Source: Thiobacillus sp.
Lineage (GTDB): Bacteria > Pseudomonadota > Gammaproteobacteria > Burkholderiales > Thiobacillaceae
Direction of reading: 5' to 3'
Assembly (NCBI GenBank): GCA_024235835.1
Contig: JACKLQ010000001.1
Location: 248,001-312,000, forward strand
DNA length: 64,000 nucleotides
The notes beneath the pieces were generated by a model that saw nothing but the letters and a program-made list of their open reading frames with translations, did no database searches and was not told the DNA's origin. Positions 8,511-16,890 of this stretch are shown here, one piece after another (position 1 is the first letter of the stretch; the number at the start of each line of letters is the position of its first letter). The position numbers were made by a program, and so were the translations under genes.

Positions 8511-11141
8511 CTAACCGCCACGGCCCCTTTTTATTTCGTCTTCGATCTCCAGGCGCAGGGCGATGAAAGCGGTCTCCAGTTCTTCCATGGCATCGGTGCA
8601 GCCAGGACAATCCCCTGCCTTGGCCCGCTGCTCGGTGGCGGCGGCGTGGCGGGTCATTTCCTCGGCCCCCAGGTAGGCGGCGGCACCCTTGATCTGGTGG
8701 GCCTGGCGCGCGGCCTGGTGGGCGTCCTCCGCATGGATGGCAAGGCTCAGTTTTTCCAGCAGGGGCTCGGTGCTGTCGATGAAGAGACTAAGCATTTCCT
8801 CGATGCGCGCCGGGCCATCGTGACAAAGCTTGCGGATCTTGTCCGCCTTGAACAGGCGTGTCACGGGCCCTGGGGTGGGCACCACGGCCGGGCCCCGGGA
8901 GGGTTTGAAAACCTTGACGCGACCGGGCAGCCATTGGTCCAGTGCGGCGGCCAGTTCCTCTTCCTTCAGGGGTTTGATCAGCACCCCGTCCATGCCGGCC
9001 TCCAGGCAGGTGCGCTCGAATCCGGCCATGGCATTGGCGGTCAGGGCCAGCACGGGCAGGCGGGGCAGTCCCCGGTCGTGCTCCCGGGCGCGGATGGCCC
9101 GGGTGGCCGTGAGGCCGTCCCATTCCGGCATCTGGAAGTCCATCAGCACCAGGTCCACCGGGCGGGTGGCGTCCTGTTCCCGCTTGAGCGTTTCGTAGGC
9201 CACCTTGCCATCCTCGGCCATCAGCACTTCCACCCCCAGGTTTTCCAGCATGTAGCCGGCCAGCTTCTGGTTCACGGGGTTGTCCTCGGCCACGAGGACG
9301 CGAACGCCAGGGAAGCTCAGGCCCGGCGCTTCCTCGGCGGGCGCCTGCCTGCCCGGCCGGGCCTTGGGCAGCGGCAGGGTGAGGTGGAAGGCGCTGCCCA
9401 GGCCGGGCGTGCTTTCCAGGGTGAGGCTGCCGCCCATGAGTTCCGCCAGCTGGCGGCAGATGGTAAGGCCCAGACCGGTGCCGCCGAACCTGCGGGTGAC
9501 GGATCCGTCACCTTGGGCGAAGGCCTGGAATACGCGGTCCTGGACTTCCGATGTCATGCCGGGCCCGGTATCCCGTACGGAGAAGCGAAGGTGGCCCGGC
9601 ATGCCCTCCGGCGTTTCCACCACCAGCCGCACCTCGCCCTGCTGGGTGAACTTGATGGCGTTGTCCAGCAGGTTGAGGAGGATCTGGCGGATGCGAAGGG
9701 GGTCGCCCCGCACCCAGGCCGGCAGGCCTTGGCCCCGCTCCAGGCGCAGGGCAAGCTGCTTGGCGTCTGCCCGGGGTATGTAAAGGTCCAGGATGTCCCG
9801 CAACTGGGCGCCCAGGTCGAAATCGATTTCCTCCAGGGTGAGCCGTCCCGCCTCGATCTTGGAGAAATCCAGCAGGTCGTTGATGACACCCATGAGGGCA
9901 TCGGCGGAGCGGGCCACGGTCTCCACGTAGTCCTTCTGCCTGGCCGTGAGAGGTGTGGTCATCAGCAGCTGGGTCATGCCCATGATGCCGTTCATGGGGG
10001 TGCGAATCTCGTGGCTCACGTTGGCCACGAACTGGGATTTCATCTCGGTGGCGCTCAGGGCTGCGTCCCGGGCCCGCTTCAGGGTGTCCTCCGTCTCCCT
10101 CTGGGCGGATATGTCCCGCATGATGGCCTGGATGACCCTGCGGCCGTCCAGGGTCATGGCGTGAAGTCCCACATGGGAAGGGAAGGTGGTGCCGTCCGGC
10201 CGGCGTGCGATCCAGTCGAAAAAGGCGTGGCCCTGGCGGATGGCCAGCTGGATGTTGCTGCTGGCCAGCAGCTCGGCAGTGGTGCCGCAAGCCTGGACGT
10301 TCCGGCCCAGTTCACCGGGCCTGCAGGCGAGGAACTCCTCCTTGGAGCCCATGTGGAACATGTCCAGGGTGGCCTTGTTGCAGTCGATGAAACCCTTGTC
10401 ATCCAGGATGACGATGCCGTCGGTGTTGGTCTCGAACAGGGTCTGGAACTTGGTGCCTTCCCGTTCCGTGGCGGCCGCCAGGCGGGCGGTACGACGCACC
10501 ACGGCCCAGGCCACGATGGCGGCCACCAGCACGGCCAGGATGCCCAGGGCCAGCATGAGGGAGCGGGTGCGCAAAAAATTGCCCTGGGCTTCCTCCACCG
10601 CCTGCTGGGTCATGTCCTGCTGGATCTTGATCAGTTTGTCCAGCTGCATGACCAGGTCCCGCTGCAAGGGGATGGCCTCCTGCTGCAGCACCTCGAAGGC
10701 CAGGAAGGTGTAGCCCTCCAGGGCAAGATCCACGGTGCGCACCATCACTGGCCGGTTGAGGGCGGTGAGCCGGTCGATCTCGACCAGCACCTTTCTTTCC
10801 TCGTCACGGTGGATGAGCGTGTCCAGCTCCAGGCGCACCTTCTGGTAAACGGACCCGGATTGATAGAAACGCAGCATCTCCTGGTCTTTTTCGAAGGGAT
10901 CGTTGGTGACCACGATGGAGAGCATGGAGATGGCGCGGTCTCGCAGCAGGCCCCGCATCTGGCTGGCCATGCGGGACTTGACGCTGTTCTCGTTGACGAT
11001 GGCTTCCAGGCGGACGTTGCTTTCTCCAAGCTGTCGCAGGCCCAGGGCCGTTAGGGCGCCGATGAGAATCAGGGCCAGGGCGAAGCCGGATCCGACCGTG
11101 AAGATCAGGCGGCGGGCGAGGAGGGCGTTGCGCGTGAACAT
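8511..11141 (-). CDS. Tripartite hybrid sensor histidine kinase (HisKA-HATPase-REC-HPt)
   Basis: An 876-residue inner-membrane sensor. TM1 (about 12-33) and TM2 (about 195-218) flank a helical periplasmic sensor of the four-helix-bundle type. A PAS domain follows (about 230-345). HisKA has the phospho-acceptor in NVSHEIRTPMNG (about 368). HATPase carries NLLDNAIKFT, DTGPGM and GGTGLGL. A receiver has phospho-Asp in LVLMDFQMP and Lys in VLIKPLKEEE. A C-terminal HPt has its histidine in AHQIKGAAAYLG (residue 815). This is the BarA/TorS-type phosphorelay layout. No response regulator is adjacent, so the final target is encoded elsewhere. The signal is unknown. Confidence 0.93.
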   Translation of the reverse strand: MFTRNALLARRLIFTVGSGFALALILIGALTALGLRQLGESNVRLEAIVNENSVKSRMASQMRGLLRDRAISMLSIVVTNDPFEKDQEMLRFYQSGSVYQKVRLELDTLIHRDEERKVLVEIDRLTALNRPVMVRTVDLALEGYTFLAFEVLQQEAIPLQRDLVMQLDKLIKIQQDMTQQAVEEAQGNFLRTRSLMLALGILAVLVAAIVAWAVVRRTARLAAATEREGTKFQTLFETNTDGIVILDDKGFIDCNKATLDMFHMGSKEEFLACRPGELGRNVQACGTTAELLASSNIQLAIRQGHAFFDWIARRPDGTTFPSHVGLHAMTLDGRRVIQAIMRDISAQRETEDTLKRARDAALSATEMKSQFVANVSHEIRTPMNGIMGMTQLLMTTPLTARQKDYVETVARSADALMGVINDLLDFSKIEAGRLTLEEIDFDLGAQLRDILDLYIPRADAKQLALRLERGQGLPAWVRGDPLRIRQILLNLLDNAIKFTQQGEVRLVVETPEGMPGHLRFSVRDTGPGMTSEVQDRVFQAFAQGDGSVTRRFGGTGLGLTICRQLAELMGGSLTLESTPGLGSAFHLTLPLPKARPGRQAPAEEAPGLSFPGVRVLVAEDNPVNQKLAGYMLENLGVEVLMAEDGKVAYETLKREQDATRPVDLVLMDFQMPEWDGLTATRAIRAREHDRGLPRLPVLALTANAMAGFERTCLEAGMDGVLIKPLKEEELAAALDQWLPGRVKVFKPSRGPAVVPTPGPVTRLFKADKIRKLCHDGPARIEEMLSLFIDSTEPLLEKLSLAIHAEDAHQAARQAHQIKGAAAYLGAEEMTRHAAATEQRAKAGDCPGCTDAMEELETAFIALRLEIEDEIKRGRGG

Positions 11142-11221
11142 GACGTCGGGTTTGGGTGAGCGGGGCCATGTTACCCCGCGCTTCAGGCTGCGGCGTATGG
11201 GACAAAGAGTCTATCCGGCGT

Positions 11222-13015
11222 TCAGTATCCCAGGGCTCGGGCGGACTGGTAGAAGCAGAAACTGAGGATCCAGGCGGTGGACAGGGACCAGCCCACGGAG
11301 ACCCACATGTAGCGGCTGCCGCCCGCTTCCCTCCGCAGGGTGGCCAGGGCGGACAGGCAGGGGGTATAGACCAGGGTGAAAAGCATGAAGCTGTAGGCCT
11401 GGACCCAGTCCATGCGCTGGGCGATGACGCCTGCCAACTGGTCCGGCCCCGCGCCATAGATCACCGCCAGGGAGCCGATGACCACTTCCTTGGCCACGAA
11501 GCCGAACAGCAGGGCCACGGACAGCAGGCGATCGATGCCCAGGGGGGAGAATACCGGCTCCATCCAGCTGGCCAGGTGGCCCGCCAGGGTGTCCGGGCTG
11601 GCGGGGACTGCATCCAGCGGGATGTGGGTGAGGAACCAGACAAGGGCCACGCCCAGGACGATGAAACCTCCTGCCTGGCGAAGAAACTGGCCGGATTCCC
11701 GGAAGGACTGGCGGAAAAGGTAGCGCAGCGTGGGCAGGCGGTAGGGGGGGAGTTCCATGATCAGGGGATCATGCTGGCGGTGCAGTCGCCCCTGGAACAG
11801 GAAGGCCGTGAGGAAGGCGATGAGGAAACTCAGCACGTAAAGGCTGAACAGGGCCCAGGGGGCGGCCCAGGGGCTGAACACGGCGGTGGTGAAGAACAGG
11901 AACACCTGCAGACGGGCCGAGCACAGGGAGAAGGGGATCATCATCATGGTGAGGATGCGCTGGGGCCGGCTGCGGATGACCCGGGTGCCCATCATGGCGG
12001 GCACATTGCATCCGAAGCCCATGAGCTGCAGCACGAAGGCCCGGCCATCCAGTCCCATGCGCGCCATGAGGGCATCGGTAAGGAAGGCCGCCCGGGCCAG
12101 GTAGCCACTGTCCTCCACCACAGCCATGGCCAGGAAGAACACCACGATGATGGGCAGGAAGGTGAGCACGGTGCCGATGCCGTCGTACAGCCCCTCCAGC
12201 AGGAAGCTGGACGCCCAGGCAGGCAGGACGGCAGCCAGGGGTTCCAGCCAGCGGACCTTGACAGAGTCCAGCAGCCAGCCCAGGCCATCCTGCAGGGGCG
12301 TGCCCAGCCCGTAGACCACCTGGAATACCCCCAGCACCAGCAGCAGGAACAGGGGCAGGCCCAGCCAGGGGTGGAGCAGGGCCCTGTCCAGGCGGTCGGT
12401 GAGGCTGGCGGGCAGGTCCGTGGGGATGTGCACGGCCTTGCGCAACAGGCTGTCCAGATCCTGTTCGATGGCGTCGTCCCTGGCCAGGGCAGCGCTGCGG
12501 GGGGCCATGGGTTCCGGGTGTTCCCTCAGCCATTGGGTCAGGCCCTCCCGAAGGGGGGGCATGCCCTGGCCGTGCTTGGCGCTCACCATGCAAACTGGCA
12601 TGCCGAGTCGTTTTTCCAGGAGGGGTACGTCGATCCGCACGCCTCTTGAAACGGCCTCGTCCGACATGTTCAGGGCGAGGTAAAGGGGTAAGCCCAGTTC
12701 CCGGAGCTGGAGCACCAGGCTCAACTGCCGGTCCAGCTGCAGGGCATTGAGTACCACCAGCAGGCCGTTCACCTCCTGGGTTTCGATGAAATGACGTGCC
12801 ACGCGCTCGTCCTCGGAGAAGCCGTGGAGGTTGTGCAGGCCGGGCAGGTCCACCAGTTCCACCATGCTGTCCCCCAGCAGCAACCGGGCCGACAACAGTT
12901 CCACGGTGAGACCGGGCCAGTTGCCCACATGGGCACCCGCGCCGGTGAGGCGGTTGAAGAGGGTGGACTTGCCCGTGTTGGGCATGCCCACGAGGGCGAT
13001 GCGTTTCTTGGCCAT
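11222..13015 (-). CDS. feoB: Ferrous iron transporter FeoB (short form)
   Basis: A 597-residue inner-membrane Fe(II) transporter with a cytosolic G domain. G1 is GMPNTGKST (residues 10-18), G3 DLPG near 57 and G4 NMSD near 118. The membrane part begins near residue 200 and contains the Gate-type motif FGCNVPAMMGTR. The protein is much shorter than the roughly 770-residue E. coli form, with a shortened spacer and C-terminus, as in several betaproteobacterial FeoB proteins. It sits 21 bp downstream of feoA in the same operon. The Feo system imports Fe(II) under low-oxygen or iron-poor conditions. Confidence 0.95.
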   Translation of the reverse strand: MAKKRIALVGMPNTGKSTLFNRLTGAGAHVGNWPGLTVELLSARLLLGDSMVELVDLPGLHNLHGFSEDERVARHFIETQEVNGLLVVLNALQLDRQLSLVLQLRELGLPLYLALNMSDEAVSRGVRIDVPLLEKRLGMPVCMVSAKHGQGMPPLREGLTQWLREHPEPMAPRSAALARDDAIEQDLDSLLRKAVHIPTDLPASLTDRLDRALLHPWLGLPLFLLLVLGVFQVVYGLGTPLQDGLGWLLDSVKVRWLEPLAAVLPAWASSFLLEGLYDGIGTVLTFLPIIVVFFLAMAVVEDSGYLARAAFLTDALMARMGLDGRAFVLQLMGFGCNVPAMMGTRVIRSRPQRILTMMMIPFSLCSARLQVFLFFTTAVFSPWAAPWALFSLYVLSFLIAFLTAFLFQGRLHRQHDPLIMELPPYRLPTLRYLFRQSFRESGQFLRQAGGFIVLGVALVWFLTHIPLDAVPASPDTLAGHLASWMEPVFSPLGIDRLLSVALLFGFVAKEVVIGSLAVIYGAGPDQLAGVIAQRMDWVQAYSFMLFTLVYTPCLSALATLRREAGGSRYMWVSVGWSLSTAWILSFCFYQSARALGY

Positions 13016-13036
13016 GCTGGTTTTCCGGGAGTCCTC

Positions 13037-13339
13037 TCAGCGAGTCGTCGCGTTCACGTTGGGAGGGGATGACGGGGGGGTGCCGGTGCTGTCCGGGGCG
13101 GGCTCATATGGACAGACCTGGATGTGGTCGGCCTCGGTACGGCGGATGATCAGGTCGGTCTGGCCCGTGCGCACCTGGATGGGGCCATGGAAGGGTGAAC
13201 GGCGGATGACGCGTACCCGCCGTCCGGGGGACAGTCCCAGGGCAGTCATGCGGGCGGCCAGATCACTGTCCGCGTCGATCTGGACGATGGTGCCGCAGCG
13301 GCCTACGGGGTAACGGCTGAGGGATGAAGGGCCGGTCAT
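13037..13339 (-). CDS. feoA: FeoA domain protein
   Basis: A 100-residue cytosolic SH3-like partner of FeoB. The core runs from the N-terminus to about residue 75, with the recognisable LGLSPGRRVRVIRRSPF turn-strand segment. A Pro/Thr/Ser-rich tail follows (about 80-100). Its start codon overlaps the stop of the upstream phosphotransferase/ATPase gene in an ATGA junction (13336-13339), implying translational coupling. feoB follows 21 bp later. Confidence 0.92.
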   Translation of the reverse strand: MTGPSSLSRYPVGRCGTIVQIDADSDLAARMTALGLSPGRRVRVIRRSPFHGPIQVRTGQTDLIIRRTEADHIQVCPYEPAPDSTGTPPSSPPNVNATTR

Positions 13340-14880
13340 GGTGTGGCAACAGGTATATCAGGGGATGTTAATAGAGACCGGGCCCGTTCCACGAGTGTGT
13401 CCATGTCCCAGTCGGCTTCCGGCGCCAAGGTATGTTGCAGTTCTTCAGGCTCCAGGGGTTCCTGGCCTGCCCATTGGGCCTCCAGCACCGCCGTGTCCGC
13501 CTCGGAGGCATCCAGCCCCTGGATCTTGCGCTGGCGGACCCGCTGCCGAAGTACCTCCAGGGGAGTCTGGGGCGATACGAAGAGCCGGGATACGCCCAAT
13601 TCGGCGGCCATTGCCTGGAAGGGCTGGCGCCAGTCCCGTGCCAGGAACGTGGCGTCGACGATGACGCTGAATTCTTCCTCCAGAAGGCCCCGGGCCAGGT
13701 CCAGTAGCCGATTCCGGGTGCGCTCGCCAGCCTCCTGCGTGTAGATTCCCCCGGGGATGCCAAGGCTGTCTTCCAGGGGCTTGAGCCCGAACAGACGCTT
13801 GCGCTCCACGTCGGAGCGAAGGCGCACGGCTCCCAGGCCCTCCAGCAGTTGCTGGGACAGCAGGGTCTTGCCGCTGCCGGAGACGCCGTGCATGAGGATC
13901 AGCGATGGGCTTGGGCGCTCGACGAGGCGGGCGGCCAGTGCCAGGTAGACCAGGCATTCGCCAAGGTCGCCACCCGCCTGGCGGGTCCGAATGGCCGCCA
14001 CCTTGGCCCGCACCAGGGCGCGGTACACCATGTAGTAGGGCAGGGCGGCCAGGCCTTCGTAGTCCCCGGTGTGTTCCAGGTAGCGGTTTAGCACCCTCCA
14101 GGCCAGGCCGGGTTCGCCGCGATGCTGCAGGTCCATGACCAGGAAGGCCATTTCGCTGATGACGTCGATGAAGCGCAGGTCGGGGTTGAATTCGATGCCG
14201 TCGAAGATGAGCGGCGCCTGGTTCACCCAGGCGATGTTGCCCAGGTGCAGGTCGCCGTGGCATTCGCGTATGAAGCCCTGGGCCTTGCGTGCCTGGAAGT
14301 GGGCTTCCAGGCGGTTTCCCTCGGTCCGGGCCCAGATTTCCAGGGGTGCCAGCAGGTCCAGGAGCTTCTCGGAGGGGAGCAGGGTACGGAGCTGGAGGAA
14401 GTTCTGGCGGATGGGCTCCCGGATCTGGTCGGGGCGACCGTGGTGGCTATTCGTCGGGGCCTGGGCAATGGTCTGGTGGAAAGCGGCGATGCGGTCGGCG
14501 ATGGCGTCTATTTGCTCTGGCGTGACCCGTTCCTCCAGGTCCAGGGTGGCGTTCTGGGGAAAGGCCCGCATCTTCACTGCCCATTCCAGCACGGGACCGC
14601 TGCCTCCTATTGCCGGCCTCGCAACACTGCCGGTGATGGGTATGGCTTCCAGATAGATGGCCGGGGCCAGACGACTGTTGAGCCGGATTTCGTCGTTGCA
14701 GCAGCGTTGGCGCTTTTCCAGTGTGCTGAAATCCAGAAACCCCAGGTCCAGGGGTTTTTTCAGCTTGAAGGCAAATTCACCTGCCAGTAACACCCATGAG
14801 ATATGGGTTTCAACCAGGGTAGCCCCCGGGAACTGGCCAAGCAGGTTGGCCACCAGAGGTGGCAGGGTGGAGCTCATCAC
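13336..14880 (-). CDS. Bifunctional aminoglycoside-phosphotransferase-like / P-loop ATPase fusion
   Basis: A 514-residue two-domain protein. The N-terminal half resembles APH/choline-kinase folds with the catalytic-loop motif ECHGDLHLGNIAW (about 208-220) and a later DGIEFNPDLRFID metal-binding aspartate. The C-terminal part (about 335-500) is a zeta-toxin/polynucleotide-kinase-like P-loop domain with Walker A GVSGSGKT. Proteins of this architecture are common in proteobacteria, but their substrate is not established. It is the first gene of an operon with feoA and feoB, coupled to feoA by an ATGA overlap. A role in iron uptake is inference from position only. Confidence 0.85.
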   Translation of the reverse strand: MMSSTLPPLVANLLGQFPGATLVETHISWVLLAGEFAFKLKKPLDLGFLDFSTLEKRQRCCNDEIRLNSRLAPAIYLEAIPITGSVARPAIGGSGPVLEWAVKMRAFPQNATLDLEERVTPEQIDAIADRIAAFHQTIAQAPTNSHHGRPDQIREPIRQNFLQLRTLLPSEKLLDLLAPLEIWARTEGNRLEAHFQARKAQGFIRECHGDLHLGNIAWVNQAPLIFDGIEFNPDLRFIDVISEMAFLVMDLQHRGEPGLAWRVLNRYLEHTGDYEGLAALPYYMVYRALVRAKVAAIRTRQAGGDLGECLVYLALAARLVERPSPSLILMHGVSGSGKTLLSQQLLEGLGAVRLRSDVERKRLFGLKPLEDSLGIPGGIYTQEAGERTRNRLLDLARGLLEEEFSVIVDATFLARDWRQPFQAMAAELGVSRLFVSPQTPLEVLRQRVRQRKIQGLDASEADTAVLEAQWAGQEPLEPEELQHTLAPEADWDMDTLVERARSLLTSPDIPVATP

Positions 14881-14904
14881 GGCTTTCTACGACAGGACAG
14901 TTGC

Positions 14905-14937
14905 ACTATCCCATAATCGAGAATAGCTATCAATAAC
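14905..14937 (-). promoter_or_regulatory. Predicted promoter with Fur-like box for the feo operon
   Basis: On the minus strand a TTGATA -35 (14928-14933) and GATAGT -10 (14905-14910) are separated by 17 bp, about 25 bp before the first gene's ATG. A dyad centred on ATAGCTAT at 14919-14937 overlaps the -35 and spacer and matches 12 of 19 positions of the enterobacterial Fur consensus by eye. Iron repression is a reasonable inference for feo genes, but the box match is weak. Confidence 0.42.
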
Positions 14938-14967
14938 CTAAGGGGATCAAAAGATATGAAAGTGTCT

Positions 14968-15621
14968 TCAGGGTGGGGCGAGGTCGAAGCGAATCTCGGT
15001 GCGCAGGCGGCCTTCAAAGAGGGCGTCGATTTCCACCCCCGTGGCAGTGGGCGTGACCTGGAGGCCGGGCTGGGGGGCGGGGGTGATGGCTGCGAAGCGC
15101 AGACGGGGCGTGGTCAGGTGGACTGACAGGCTCACACGCATGGGGTAGTAGCCATCCAGGAAGCGCCGGTGATAAGGGCCGTTGCGCAGGAAAAAACTGT
15201 TGCCTTCCTGGGAAGACAGAGCCCGGGTATCCGCCTTGATGCACAGCAGGGCGTTGGGTGACACGTTCTCCAACTGTATTGACGGGCCCTCGACCCAGGC
15301 GCGGCCGATGTTCTCGGCCCGGAGGACTTCCAGTCCCCGTATGGATTCCTCTCGATATATGACCTGGGTAGTGGGCACCGCATCCAGGTTGCTATGGCAT
15401 TGTTCCAGGTGTATCCACCCGGTTTCCAGGCTGGCGTCATCGATGGTGATGCGGTTCTGGTGGTGGTGCACGGGCTTTTCCGTGGGCGTGGTGAGGAACT
15501 TGAGTTCCCCCTCGTTCACGTCGGCAATGCTTTTGAAAAACAGGTCTTCTTCCGTGGCGGCCTGGGCCAGGCCTGTGTACGCCAGGAACAGGTACAGCAG
15601 GCTAAGGCGACGGCAGGACAC
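14968..15621 (-). CDS. Exported protein of unknown function
   Basis: A 217-residue protein with an N-terminal signal peptide (hydrophobic LSLLYLFLAYTGLA, likely cleavage after AQA near residue 21). The mature part is mostly beta-strand-like with a HHH cluster near residue 52 and no motif I recognise. Its first 20 bp overlap the end of the NlpC/P60 gene, so the two are probably translated together and both products are sent to the envelope. A role in cell-wall handling is inferred from that partner only. Confidence 0.7.
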   Translation of the reverse strand: MSCRRLSLLYLFLAYTGLAQAATEEDLFFKSIADVNEGELKFLTTPTEKPVHHHQNRITIDDASLETGWIHLEQCHSNLDAVPTTQVIYREESIRGLEVLRAENIGRAWVEGPSIQLENVSPNALLCIKADTRALSSQEGNSFFLRNGPYHRRFLDGYYPMRVSLSVHLTTPRLRFAAITPAPQPGLQVTPTATGVEIDALFEGRLRTEIRFDLAPP

Positions 15622-16093
15622 GCCGGGCCCCGTTGAAACGGGTGGACCAGTATTTGTCAGACATGCGGGATACCGTCACCTGCTTGGTGCTGCGGCTGCT
15701 GGCGTGGACGAACTCGCCGTTGCCGGCATAGATACCCACGTGGGAAAAGGGTTTGCGCAGGGTGTTGAAGAACACCAGGTCCCCGGGGCGCAGGTCTGAT
15801 TCCGCCACTTCCTCGCCTTCCCTGCTCATGTCCCGGGCGGTGCGAGGCAGGGTCAGTTCGTTGGATTCCTTGTAGACATGGCGCACGAAGCCGCTGCAAT
15901 CCATGCCCTTTTCTGGCTTGGCGCCGCCGAACCTGTAAGGTGTACCGATCATGCTCAGGGCCTTGAGCAGGGGCTGGGTTGTCTGCTTCATGGCTTCACT
16001 GACACTGCCGGGGGAGGATTCCTCTGCCCGGACCGGCATGCATGCCATCATCAGTAGGCTGATCAGGATGACGAGGGCGTGTGGACTTCGCAT
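15602..16093 (-). CDS. NlpC/P60 family cell-wall peptidase
   Basis: A 163-residue exported cysteine peptidase, probably cleaving peptidoglycan stem peptides (D-Glu/DAP bonds in the family). The signal peptide is residues 1-23; a Cys in LMMACMP might act as a lipoprotein site, though the residue at -3 (Met) is not the usual Leu. The catalytic Cys is in MDCSGFV (about 68) and the His in SHVGIYAGNGEFVHA (about 117). The size is that of a single catalytic domain without SH3 repeats. It is the first gene of a two-gene unit. Confidence 0.9.
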   Translation of the reverse strand: MRSPHALVILISLLMMACMPVRAEESSPGSVSEAMKQTTQPLLKALSMIGTPYRFGGAKPEKGMDCSGFVRHVYKESNELTLPRTARDMSREGEEVAESDLRPGDLVFFNTLRKPFSHVGIYAGNGEFVHASSRSTKQVTVSRMSDKYWSTRFNGARRVLPSP

Positions 16094-16164
16094 CGAGGCT
16101 TTTGTCGAAAAATTTTACGGCATTTAGCCATCTGGGCAGGGGGCTTGTCTACTATGAAAATGTA

Positions 16165-16179
16165 GATTTTGATAATCAA
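16165..16179 (+). promoter_or_regulatory. AT-rich palindrome upstream of helical-protein gene
   Basis: An 11-bp perfect palindrome TTGATAATCAA (16169-16179) lies just upstream of the AAGGAG Shine-Dalgarno in the otherwise GC-rich divergent gap 16094-16196. It may be an operator or include a -10 element (GATAAT). It also gives a partial match to a Fur box. The regulator cannot be named. Confidence 0.3.
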
Positions 16180-16196
16180 CTTTAAGGAGATTCACC

Positions 16197-16832
16197 ATGT
16201 CCATGGAAAACAAGGAACAAATAGGTGAAATCATCAGTGTTGCCATGGCCAGGGACCAGGACCTGCGGGAACGGGTCAGGGCCATGGTGATGCGGGCCTT
16301 GTCCGAGCGCACCTGGGACAAGGCCGAGATCCGCGACGTCATCAGCCAGGCCTTCGCAGGGGTGGGGGCAGGCATGCCCCAGCGCGGCAGCCAGGCCGCA
16401 GCCGCCGCCAGGGAGGCCGTGCAGGGGCTGGACGAGGCTGTGGGCCGTTCGGTCTATGCCCTGCAGATGGCCCTGGAAGAAGCCTGGGAACAGGGTCGCC
16501 AGTTCACCGATACCGACATGAAGTCCACGGTGGATGAGCTCAAGGGCCTGGAGGAAGACTTGCTCGGCACCCTGAAGGACAGCGCCGACAGGGGGCAGGG
16601 GTTTGTCAAGGAAGCCCTCTCGGGTCTTTATGACCACCTGAAGCTGAACGGCACGGACACGGGCAGTCAGGTCCAGGGGGTGCTGGACCTGCTGGCCAAC
16701 CGGCTGGCCGGAGCCGCCCATGGCGCGGGCAGCGAGCTGAAGGAGCAGGCCCGGGAAGGCAGGGACCGGCTCAAGTCCGTGGCCTCGGGCATCCTGCGCG
16801 GGTTGGCGGACGGCCTGGACAAACCCAAGTAA
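16197..16832 (+). CDS. Phasin-like helical protein, function unknown
   Basis: A 211-residue, almost wholly alpha-helical protein without signal peptide or membrane segment. It is rich in Ala, Glu, Lys and Gln, with heptad-like amphipathic stretches (SQAAAAAREAVQGLDEAVGR and a later GSELKEQAREGRDRL). The style recalls phasins and stress-related coiled-coil proteins, but no catalytic motif is seen and family membership is not claimed. A strong AAGGAG Shine-Dalgarno precedes the ATG. The AarF/UbiB-like gene follows 58 bp downstream, so they may be co-transcribed. Confidence 0.7.
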   Translation: MSMENKEQIGEIISVAMARDQDLRERVRAMVMRALSERTWDKAEIRDVISQAFAGVGAGMPQRGSQAAAAAREAVQGLDEAVGRSVYALQMALEEAWEQGRQFTDTDMKSTVDELKGLEEDLLGTLKDSADRGQGFVKEALSGLYDHLKLNGTDTGSQVQGVLDLLANRLAGAAHGAGSELKEQAREGRDRLKSVASGILRGLADGLDKPK

Positions 16833-16890
16833 GCTTCGACCAGGCATCGACCCATTACAGTCCACTTCACAAAGACACGAATCACCATAC

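Noticed and set aside
7338..11054. A 1238-codon open frame opposite serS and the hybrid kinase
   Set aside because: It crosses two real minus-strand genes, has no recognisable domain and shows the same GC-driven stop depletion.
11222..13015. Truncated or broken FeoB
   Set aside because: All G motifs and the membrane domain are present; a short spacer form occurs in related bacteria.
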